64,000 nucleotides of DNA, taken from NCBI GenBank assembly GCA_013911415.1, contig JACETI010000010.1, positions 1-64,000 of the forward strand, written 5' to 3'. The position numbers and the translations under genes were made by a program. This stretch comes from Legionella sp. Lineage in GTDB: Bacteria; Pseudomonadota; Gammaproteobacteria; Legionellales; Legionellaceae. Positions 41,560 to 49,218 of this stretch are shown here, piece by piece (positions within the stretch are counted from its first letter, which is position 1; every line of letters starts with the position of its first letter). The notes beneath the pieces are model-generated. The model did no database searches. It was not told the DNA's origin and was given only the letters and a program-made list of their open reading frames with translations.

Positions 41560-44094
41560 ATGCAAGAAAAGAGAGCTCTTAGCACTTTAAAAAAATTTTT
41601 TGAAAATAAAGTGCAATTCATCCATCCTTCAATTTTTAAGGAAATTCTAACGACGGAGTTGGGGAAAAGCCCTCACAATTCAGGCCGACTTGTCAAACAA
41701 TCGCTGCTCCTCCTGGGAAGAAGCTCGGAATTAACCCAGGAAAAAATGACAGACTTATTTAATGCTATTTGCGTTTTAATAAATTATGACTGTAAAGATT
41801 TGGGTTCCGTGTTCGAGGATATATCTTCATTGGAAAACTTCGCGCTTTTGGCGAAAAGAAATTTTAACCAAGTAAACGGAAGGACTTCAGCGACTCTTGT
41901 GAATGCCAGGGTCATATTAGACATTTTCAGTAAATTTATTTCCTGTTTAAATAAGATGCAATTAAATACACAAGAAATTGCCACTGTACTAAAAGAATTG
42001 TCGCTACTAACCCCAAATGAAATTCTAAAAAGTAATATTTTGTCTCATAATAGTATGAATCAAGCCTATCAACTCTGTAACAAATTTCTCGCTTTAAATC
42101 CTCATCCACAAGAAATATTGCAGCTATTGTCTGCAGTGATTCCACTGATAAAAGCTGGGTATAAGAAGTTTGCAACTAAGCTGCCAGAACAATTAATAGT
42201 GCGATTAATCCAAAATAAAAATATCGACGCTTATGAGATTGGTTCCACTTTGAGTCTATTTGAAAAACTCATGCATTCCCAATTATGCGATGTGCAGCAC
42301 GTCAATGTTATTAATTTGCTACTTAACAAGCTCAATCAGCAAAAGATTACCGAACCCAATGTAAAAGAATTTCATAAAGCGTTAAAAATAACTGGCAAGA
42401 TATTAAACGACTTCAAATATCAGGCCTCAGCTGAACAAGGTGTTTCTAGCAATAAAGATGTAGACCATCAAGCTATCGACGGGTTGGTTATTAAATTATA
42501 TATGAGCAAGAAGGATATTAAATTAGATTCCTTGGTCGAAAGCTTATGGGATCCATCGATTATTGAGACATTAGATGAAATCGGAATTCAATCTGTAGCG
42601 AGCGAAAAATTTAGAAGAGATGCAGAAGCTGTAAAACGACAATTTAAGTCGCTTTTAGCAGGTGAGGAGCAAGCGCGTGCTGAGGACTATGCGACGGTTT
42701 TATCTGGTTTGGCACAGGCCTCAGACCTTGAGGAACTTACGCGGTCCATCGCAACGAGTTCTTGGGTACTAAGCCAATTCTTAGAGAGTCGTCCCAGTGC
42801 CAAAGTAATTTCTCAAGTAATTTTAGCTCTCGTTGAAATTTCGCAAAACGAATATGAAATTCACCCGCAAATACTGAAGGATTTTGCGCATGCAGTCAAC
42901 GATAAGATGAAAGCAGGCCTTGACTCGATTGCGTATACTTTATGGGGTATAGCGCAGCTCTCTGAAGTAGGAAACGCTTTTAATGATGTTATTAGTATCT
43001 ATGATCTTAATGGCTTGATTCAAAAATTACATAAGAAATTAGATGAAATACCCCAGTCTGATAGGACTTGCCAGTCTCAATCGAACACTGAGCTTGAAAA
43101 ATATAGTGTAGCTTTTCGTGCAATCGGAAAATTATTAAATCGAAAAGACCCTCAGTCTTTTGAAATAGATTTGGAGGGCAGTGTACTGAGTTCTATGGTT
43201 AATAAATTGGCAAATCAATCTAAACAGAGTACTTGGAAGCTAGTGGAATCTTTGTGGGGAAAGTTTGATACACCTATGAGAGAAAAGCTTTATGCAATGG
43301 ATATTCGTGTAGCAGGATTCAGCGAGCTCGACACAATTCAAAACCTGACCTTTATGCATGACGTTTGTAAGATAGCTATGAAGAGATTGAAATCGCTGAC
43401 TTCTAACGATGCTTTAATTAAAGGCGCAGGTATCAATCAAGCGGTTGAAAATAAACGAAATGATTCTAGTCGCGATAAAGTATTTCGTAAGGATTACAAG
43501 GAGTTATTGAGAAGAATAGTCATTAGATATATGTCGCTTTGTTGTTCATACAACCTTTATTACAATGCAGTTAAGATATTTGATACTCTCAAAAAAATCC
43601 CCGAAGCTTTAAGCCCTAAGATGATTAACGAATTTATGCTGCATGCAGTAAAAGAAAAAGATTTCGTTAATGTGCTTTGGTGTGCACAATACCTCGCTAA
43701 TTCGGTTTACTGTCATTATGACATTCTCGAATTACAGGGCGGACAGGTTTTTCAAATATTAAATACACTGGATATCTTAAAAGCTGCTTTAAAAAGTTAT
43801 ATAGAACACCTGGAAGAATCTTACATTATTCAATCTAAAGAAGACGTTTTAATACCTCTTTTAGATTCTACATATCAATCATTTGCCAATGTTATGAATC
43901 AAATTGAACAAGAAAGAGCAAGGCGTGTTGATCATAAATGCGCTAATAAATTGGAGCCATTCGTTGCTAGGATTAATTTTTTTCAAAGTTCAACGCCATT
44001 TTATAGCCCGACATATAGTGATTTAAAACTTTTACCAAAAGATTCAGTCAACAACCCATCTAAGGATACGAAGGATACACCCACTCTGCGTTGA
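41560..44094 (+). CDS. unknown 844-residue helical-repeat protein with internal duplication
   Basis: I do not recognise a named family. The product is soluble, with no signal peptide or membrane segment, and almost wholly predicted helical from its heptad-like Leu/Ile spacing. Repeats of about 35-40 residues recur, for example around 181-200, 222-239, 265-283 and 318-331, and again around 411-429, 452-469, 510-527 and 555-567. The two sets line up in order about 235 residues apart; LVESLW occurs in both, as does a later basic KR-x-[FL]-KSL. This resembles OPR/heptatricopeptide (FASTK-like) RNA-binding repeat proteins. The tail is Ser/Thr/Pro/Lys-rich. It lies alone between hemY and the lipid A operon. 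A secreted effector or an RNA-binding factor are both possible; neither is shown. Confidence 0.75.
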   Translation: MQEKRALSTLKKFFENKVQFIHPSIFKEILTTELGKSPHNSGRLVKQSLLLLGRSSELTQEKMTDLFNAICVLINYDCKDLGSVFEDISSLENFALLAKRNFNQVNGRTSATLVNARVILDIFSKFISCLNKMQLNTQEIATVLKELSLLTPNEILKSNILSHNSMNQAYQLCNKFLALNPHPQEILQLLSAVIPLIKAGYKKFATKLPEQLIVRLIQNKNIDAYEIGSTLSLFEKLMHSQLCDVQHVNVINLLLNKLNQQKITEPNVKEFHKALKITGKILNDFKYQASAEQGVSSNKDVDHQAIDGLVIKLYMSKKDIKLDSLVESLWDPSIIETLDEIGIQSVASEKFRRDAEAVKRQFKSLLAGEEQARAEDYATVLSGLAQASDLEELTRSIATSSWVLSQFLESRPSAKVISQVILALVEISQNEYEIHPQILKDFAHAVNDKMKAGLDSIAYTLWGIAQLSEVGNAFNDVISIYDLNGLIQKLHKKLDEIPQSDRTCQSQSNTELEKYSVAFRAIGKLLNRKDPQSFEIDLEGSVLSSMVNKLANQSKQSTWKLVESLWGKFDTPMREKLYAMDIRVAGFSELDTIQNLTFMHDVCKIAMKRLKSLTSNDALIKGAGINQAVENKRNDSSRDKVFRKDYKELLRRIVIRYMSLCCSYNLYYNAVKIFDTLKKIPEALSPKMINEFMLHAVKEKDFVNVLWCAQYLANSVYCHYDILELQGGQVFQILNTLDILKAALKSYIEHLEESYIIQSKEDVLIPLLDSTYQSFANVMNQIEQERARRVDHKCANKLEPFVARINFFQSSTPFYSPTYSDLKLLPKDSVNNPSKDTKDTPTLR

Positions 44095-44153
44095 AAAGTT
44101 ATCTGAAGAAAATATATGCGTGATGCAAATATGTATCTTTCTTAGATGAAGTG

Positions 44154-44191
44154 CGATTCTCTGAAAATTTAGAGTCGGTAGGCTATTTTTT
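44154..44191 (+). terminator. weak candidate terminator after the helical-repeat gene
   Basis: CGATTCT (44154-44160) pairs with AGAGTCG (44171-44177), seven pairs including one G-T, around a ten-base loop; a run of six T follows after eight bases. The gap between stem and T-run makes this uncertain. It lies between two convergent genes. Confidence 0.28.
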
Positions 44192-44260
44192 GCTTTTTGC
44201 TGGTGTTTTGATGTGAGCGAGGGGTTGATTATTAAGACTTGCCTTGTCCTTCTTTAATAC

Positions 44261-45130
44261 TCAACTGTCAGCGGTAGAGAGTTTCCAACGTTTATGTAAC
44301 CAATGCCATTGTTCTGGATGTGTCAAAAGTATTTTTTCCAGCGCTTGGTTGTAGGCAAGCGTATTTTGATATAAAGACGCTTTTTGACTACCTTGATCTT
44401 GAAAGGCAATGGGTGGATAAAACTCTAAGACATGACGCCCATTAGCTAAACGAAATGTCGCAGCAGGAATGACGGGTACCCCTGTATATCCAGATAAGGT
44501 AGCTAAACTGCGATAAGTGCCAGCTTTTTTTCCAAAAAATTCAACAGCGATCCCGTCACGATTAACTAGAGATGCATGTTGATCTAACACAAAAACCACT
44601 GCATGATTTTTTTCCAACGCTTGACAGACTTGATCGAGCGAATTTTTCTTAGGGATAACTTGCAGGCCTGCAGCATAATAGCGTCTAAATAAAAGGCGCT
44701 CGATCCATTTCATGCCGAGCGTGCGACGTATAAAATGAAAATGCCCTTGAAAAGATTTGAAATTTAAGATGCCACCGATCGGTGCAAATTCCCAATTACC
44801 GAAATGCCCGGTGAGCACTAAAATGCCTTTGTTCTCATTGGCGACCTTCAATAAATGTTCTTGGCCACGAATTTCTACGCGCTGACATAAGGTTTTTTCT
44901 CGGATGAAACGTAATTGGATAATCTCTTTTAAAGAAGTCGCAAGATGCGAATAAAAAGCTTTCATAAGCTTTTTTTGCTGAGCAAGAGATAGATAACCAT
45001 CAAAAACTTGCTGAATATTCTTTTTTATAACTTTTTTTCTGTAGGGAAGAAAGTAATACAAAAGTAGCCCGACAAAGGAGGGTTGGAGGTTATCGATATA
45101 ATCGTTAATTTTATGTTGCTCGAATTGCAA
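44261..45130 (-). CDS. lipid A acyltransferase, LpxL/HtrB family (LpxXL-like by context)
   Basis: Inner-membrane late acyltransferase that adds an acyl chain from ACP to Kdo-lipid A. 289 residues. The catalytic H-x4-E is GHFGNWE (His109, Glu114); FIRRTLGMKWIERLL, VLDQH and the TGVPVIPA segment are family features. It is the last gene of an operon whose earlier genes encode an ACP, a dehydratase and two ketosynthase homologues. That order equals acpXL-fabZXL-fabF2XL-fabF1XL-(adh2XL)-lpxXL of rhizobia, so it probably transfers a very long hydroxylated fatty acid. Sequence alone does not separate it from an ordinary lauroyl transferase. Confidence 0.85.
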   Translation of the reverse strand: MQFEQHKINDYIDNLQPSFVGLLLYYFLPYRKKVIKKNIQQVFDGYLSLAQQKKLMKAFYSHLATSLKEIIQLRFIREKTLCQRVEIRGQEHLLKVANENKGILVLTGHFGNWEFAPIGGILNFKSFQGHFHFIRRTLGMKWIERLLFRRYYAAGLQVIPKKNSLDQVCQALEKNHAVVFVLDQHASLVNRDGIAVEFFGKKAGTYRSLATLSGYTGVPVIPAATFRLANGRHVLEFYPPIAFQDQGSQKASLYQNTLAYNQALEKILLTHPEQWHWLHKRWKLSTADS

Positions 45131-45178
45131 TTGAATCCTCCAAATGCTTATGATTAAGTTTTTTTACATCCTTTAATA

Positions 45179-46489
45179 TTAATCAACCGCTTGCAATATA
45201 AGACAAGCATTCATACTTGCAAATCCTCTACTCACCATCATTGCACGACTAGCGGGGGGTAAAGATTGTTGGTCAGCACTTAAGTTTAAGGAGGCACATT
45301 CGTTCGCGATTTTATCTAAGTTAGCAATACCAGGTAAACAACGCGTTCTTAGCGCATAAGTAGTTAATACAGCATCCACAACGCCGGATGAACAAAGTGT
45401 ATGCCCCATAGCCCACTTAAACGCACTGACGGGCGGGCGATGAGGGAATAGCTGATTGACAGCTTGTGCTTCTGTATTATCTGACCTTGGGTTACCATTA
45501 CCGTGCGCAATCAAACAATCGATATCTTTTGTTTTTAAATTTAATCGTTCTAATGTACGGTTCATCAGCTGTGCAAGCTGAGTACCTTCCTGATTGATAG
45601 AAAACAAACCTGCAGATTCGCTGGCTGTACCGCCGCCTAACATCTCGGCATAGCACGTTGCTGATCGAGCTTTTGCACTTCTTTCACTTTCTAACACAAT
45701 TGCCGCAGCGCCTTCTGCTAATAGCGTGCCGTCGTGTGATTGATCAAAAGGTTTAAGATGACGTTCACTAATGACACCTAAGCGAGCGTAGTAAAAAAGT
45801 GATTGAGGTTCAAGGCTATCATAGGCAACAACAACAGCACGTTCTGCCTGTCCTGATTGGATTGCAGCATAAGCTTCTAAAAGTGCTTGCGTTCCTCCCA
45901 CGGCGTGATTGGTTATATTATGATTAGGCCCTTTAAACCCATAGGTAATACCTGTATAGGCTAATACATTATTTGGTAAGATACGCAGCAGCCACATCGG
46001 ATGTACTTCATCGAATAATCCATCCGCAAACGATTGGAAATTATTGGTTTTGGACATTAACGGTAGAAAATCATACTGCTGATAATATTTGTTTCCAGGA
46101 GAGCCAACGTAAATTGCAGTTTCTTCGTTAAAGGTTGTCAACGTCGCTGGAGCGAGGGTATCACGGTAAGGAAGCCATCCACTAAGTTCCACAGCTTGCG
46201 TAGCAGCATTAATACCCATGACATCTTGTCGTGAAATTGCTTTGAGCAATTTACGATCAGGTAACATTTTAGCAGGTTGAAAATTTTGGAGCTCACCGCC
46301 CAGCCGGTATTTCCAAGAGGATAGATCCCATTGTGTAATTTCTGACAGAGCGCTTTGTCCGCTAATCACTGTATCCCAGGTGGTCTCAGCGTTCGAACCG
46401 CATGCCGTTAGTGCGCTTAAACCTGTTATAAATACACGGTTCGGATCAGCGGTGTGAGGTTCTATGTTACGAGCTTGATTGTTCATCAC
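45179..46489 (-). CDS. ketosynthase homologue lacking the active-site cysteine (chain-length-factor-like)
   Basis: 436 residues with the thiolase-fold ketosynthase layout. The FabF catalytic Cys position, eighth residue after GP in GPNHNITNHAVGG, is Ala196. The two catalytic histidines (IAHGNGN and KWAMGHTLCSSG) and the preceding Lys are kept. It cannot therefore condense by the normal covalent route. It probably forms a heterodimer with the adjacent active ketosynthase, as in KS/chain-length-factor pairs, or decarboxylates malonyl-ACP. ATGA overlap with that gene suggests stoichiometric synthesis. Corresponds in position to one of rhizobial FabF1XL/FabF2XL. Confidence 0.88.
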   Translation of the reverse strand: MMNNQARNIEPHTADPNRVFITGLSALTACGSNAETTWDTVISGQSALSEITQWDLSSWKYRLGGELQNFQPAKMLPDRKLLKAISRQDVMGINAATQAVELSGWLPYRDTLAPATLTTFNEETAIYVGSPGNKYYQQYDFLPLMSKTNNFQSFADGLFDEVHPMWLLRILPNNVLAYTGITYGFKGPNHNITNHAVGGTQALLEAYAAIQSGQAERAVVVAYDSLEPQSLFYYARLGVISERHLKPFDQSHDGTLLAEGAAAIVLESERSAKARSATCYAEMLGGGTASESAGLFSINQEGTQLAQLMNRTLERLNLKTKDIDCLIAHGNGNPRSDNTEAQAVNQLFPHRPPVSAFKWAMGHTLCSSGVVDAVLTTYALRTRCLPGIANLDKIANECASLNLSADQQSLPPASRAMMVSRGFASMNACLILQAVD

Positions 46490-47781
46490 TTACCTCGCAC
46501 TAAATCAGGGTGTTTAAATATAAGACAACTGTTGGAGCCACCAAAACCAAAAGAATTGGATAAGGCAATGCCTACGGCTTTTTCACGCGGTCCTTCTACA
46601 ACATAGTCGAGATCACAGCTCGGATCAGGCGACGTTAGATTGGCAGTTTGAGGCACATGACCATCCCGAATAGCTAGTACTGAAAAGGCGGCTTCCAGAG
46701 CGCCCGCACCCGCAATTAGATGTCCGGTTTGACTTTTAGTAGAGCTGACGGGGATTTTGTCGGCATTTTTTTGGAATACATTTTTGATAGCATTTGTTTC
46801 GCTCAAATCATTCATCAGAGTTGAAGTGCCATGTGCATTAATGTAATCGACATCGGAAGGTTGAACACCTGCATCTGTAAGCGCTCGTTGAATGGCTTGG
46901 ATAGCACCATCACCATCAGGGGGAGAATCTGTGATTCGATAAGAGCTTAAAGAGTTGCCTTCTCCCGCAAGCTCCGCATAAATAGTTGCGCCTCGTGCTT
47001 CTGCTTTTGACCATTCTTCAAGGACGAGAAAAGCAGCACCTTCACCTAAGACAAAACCGTTTCGGGTTTTATCAAAAGGACGGCTTGCGGTGGATGGTGT
47101 TTCGTTATAAGTTGATAAAGCACCTAATAGGCAAAAACTTGATAGCCCCAAAGGACTAATCATGGAATCAAAGCCGCCTGCTAACATGAAATCCGCTTCG
47201 TTACGGCGAATGACCTGCATAGCAAGGCCTAATGCTTGCCCTCCAGAGGCACAAGCGGTATGGACAGAAGTGGCATAACCCTTAATGCCAAATTGTTGAA
47301 TTAAAAGAGATAAGCCCGCGTTAGAGGTTGTTTGACCAAAATCACTCATGCGGTAAAAGTCTTGAGACTCTGCTTCAAGTTGATTCCAGTCTACAGTGCC
47401 TGATTGAGCGCAGCGTTGTTGAAAACGTTGGAGATAGTCAAACTCGGCAGTCATCATACCACTACCTGCAACCACTCCCCAGCGAGAAGCATTCTCTTGA
47501 TTAGGACAAATACCCGCATCGGTAATTGCTTGATGTGCTGCATCTAATGCATAAGCAGTAAATTGCATCGCAAAACGGGTATGTTTTCCGTTAATTGCAG
47601 GGTTAAGAGCAAAATCTTTAACCTCTGCGGCGATACGTGTCGGAAAATGACTCGCGTCAAAATGTCGAATAGCTTGAATCCCGGACTGCCCCCGCATTAA
47701 GTTTCGCCAAGTATTATGGACATCATTACCTAAAGGGGAAACAATGCCTAATCCAGTGATCGCAACGCGTCTTTTGCTCAT
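46486..47781 (-). CDS. beta-ketoacyl-ACP synthase II family (FabF-like), active
   Basis: 431 residues. The Cys-His-His triad is complete: Cys177 in HTACASG, His in NAHGTST and His in KSQTGHLIAGAGA. N-terminal VAITGLGIVSPLGND and C-terminal SFGFGGSNSCLIF are typical. It would elongate acyl-ACP by decarboxylative condensation. It overlaps both neighbours by four bases and is the active partner of the Cys-less homologue. Its position in the ACP-dehydratase-KS-KS-acyltransferase operon indicates elongation of a lipid A very-long-chain acyl group, not housekeeping fatty-acid synthesis. Confidence 0.92.
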   Translation of the reverse strand: MSKRRVAITGLGIVSPLGNDVHNTWRNLMRGQSGIQAIRHFDASHFPTRIAAEVKDFALNPAINGKHTRFAMQFTAYALDAAHQAITDAGICPNQENASRWGVVAGSGMMTAEFDYLQRFQQRCAQSGTVDWNQLEAESQDFYRMSDFGQTTSNAGLSLLIQQFGIKGYATSVHTACASGGQALGLAMQVIRRNEADFMLAGGFDSMISPLGLSSFCLLGALSTYNETPSTASRPFDKTRNGFVLGEGAAFLVLEEWSKAEARGATIYAELAGEGNSLSSYRITDSPPDGDGAIQAIQRALTDAGVQPSDVDYINAHGTSTLMNDLSETNAIKNVFQKNADKIPVSSTKSQTGHLIAGAGALEAAFSVLAIRDGHVPQTANLTSPDPSCDLDYVVEGPREKAVGIALSNSFGFGGSNSCLIFKHPDLVRGK

Positions 47782-48701
47782 AATACGTTCTCTGATAAAG
47801 CGTTAGTGCCATAGAGGCAGTCGTCGTTATTTTTTGTCGTTGTTAATTCGATTAACAGTTCAGCAATACAGACTCGTTTCTTATTCACGGTGCTGAGAAA
47901 AGTTAGGATATATTCTTGCATAGATCGTTGTTTGAGCTTTAATTCGCAACGTAAGGTTTCCCCTGGGGAAACGAAGTTACTCATTTTAATTTTTCGAAAT
48001 TCTTTTGCCTGATAGCTGTTAGACAGAGAGGTCTCTTTCATAAAACGATGAGCAAGGTTGAGTTTATAAGCTAAAAGTATCGTCATTGGAAGTACAGGCT
48101 TATTAGGGAAGTGATCAGCAAAATAGGGAGCAGTGGGGGGAACGGTCATCTCAGCTATTAAACGCATTTCTGGCTGAAATTCTATTATTTGGTCGAAATC
48201 TAGAGGAGGTAAGCAAGGCGGTATGCAGAGTGAGGGAGACGATTCAACTGCGGGTAGGTGTGATGATAAAAGATGATCAAATTGCGACTTTACTTCAGCA
48301 ACCTCGATAAAATCGGTCATGGGTAATAAAGGACCAATAGCACCTTCAATCTGCAGAATCATCTCGCCATGAATAGAAGCGATACCACGGTATTCAACTG
48401 CCGTTTCATCGAGATTTTCAATGACCGCTTCTAAATCAATCGTTTCGCCAACGTACGCAGGCCGCTTAAAATAAGTTGAAGCAACAACGCCTGCTACAGG
48501 ACGTTTTTGAAATTGGTGAAAAGCCATCACATTCCATGCAGCTAATTGACCAACAGTTTCACCAATCAAGGTTGGCATAAAATACGGCTGTCCTTGAGTT
48601 GCCTCAGTCAAATAAGCTGTATTTGCAGAAATTTGCTTACAACCTTGTATGCTTTTTCCTGGATCGAGACTAAAAAGCTTATCAACAAACAAGAAGCGCA
48701 T
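47778..48701 (-). CDS. double-hotdog FabZ/FabA-like 3-hydroxyacyl-ACP dehydratase
   Basis: 307 residues, about twice a FabZ. The N-terminal hotdog (about 1-130) has MPTLIGETVGQLAAW, in which Glu48 and Gln52 match the acidic residue and Gln of the FabZ/FabA active-site helix, but the HFP histidine is missing. The C-terminal hotdog (about 165-290) has YFADHFPNKPVLPM with His197, but the helix acid is Ala211. Since FabZ/FabA sites use His and acid from different subunits, the two halves can make one composite site. Corresponds in order to rhizobial fabZXL. Overlaps the ACP gene by one base. Confidence 0.85.
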   Translation of the reverse strand: MRFLFVDKLFSLDPGKSIQGCKQISANTAYLTEATQGQPYFMPTLIGETVGQLAAWNVMAFHQFQKRPVAGVVASTYFKRPAYVGETIDLEAVIENLDETAVEYRGIASIHGEMILQIEGAIGPLLPMTDFIEVAEVKSQFDHLLSSHLPAVESSPSLCIPPCLPPLDFDQIIEFQPEMRLIAEMTVPPTAPYFADHFPNKPVLPMTILLAYKLNLAHRFMKETSLSNSYQAKEFRKIKMSNFVSPGETLRCELKLKQRSMQEYILTFLSTVNKKRVCIAELLIELTTTKNNDDCLYGTNALSENVL

Positions 48702-49114
48702 TAAGTTGCTAAAGCCTCTACCGATTGTTCTTGAGCAGCTCGTATGACCAATTTACAAAAAGTTTCTACGGTAAAAAGGGTGGGAATTTCATTGACCTTG
48801 AGGTTATCACTAAAATAGGCTTCAGGTACTTCCGTCAAGTATTGTTTTAGAGCGATTAATCCTTTCGCAGTAAGAATACCGTTTTGTTCAAACTCTGCTT
48901 CGGTTAAATCACCGCGTGCATTCTTTTCAAGTTGCCCACGAGGAATTTTGACTTGAAAAGCTTTTTCCAATTGAAAGACTAAATCAAGGAAGTCGATTGA
49001 TTCTGCGCCAAGATCCCCAATTAGACGTTGCTGCAAAGTGATATCTGCTTCATCAGCCACTAAAACATCTGCAATAATTTCCCGAACTTTAGGGTAAACA
49101 CTCTCTACGTTCAT
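48701..49114 (-). CDS. acpXL: acyl carrier protein, AcpXL-like, with extended C terminus
   Basis: 137 residues. The phosphopantetheine Ser39 is in DLGAESIDFLDLVF, and LEKAFQVKIPRGQL after it closely resembles the specialised rhizobial AcpXL, which carries 27-hydroxyoctacosanoate to lipid A. Ordinary AcpP has about 78 residues; here about 45 further residues follow the core (TLFTVETFCKLVIRAAQEQ). First gene of the five-gene minus-strand operon. GAGGATGTAAG lies just before the ATG. Confidence 0.87.
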   Translation of the reverse strand: MNVESVYPKVREIIADVLVADEADITLQQRLIGDLGAESIDFLDLVFQLEKAFQVKIPRGQLEKNARGDLTEAEFEQNGILTAKGLIALKQYLTEVPEAYFSDNLKVNEIPTLFTVETFCKLVIRAAQEQSVEALAT

Positions 49115-49218
49115 CTTACATCCTCAGGGCTTAAAGATAGTATTTAAAGGCCCTGATTATACCATAGGATTGGATTGCGTATACCCCTGTAAATTTTGCA
49201 TGCATTTGAACACTTAAA

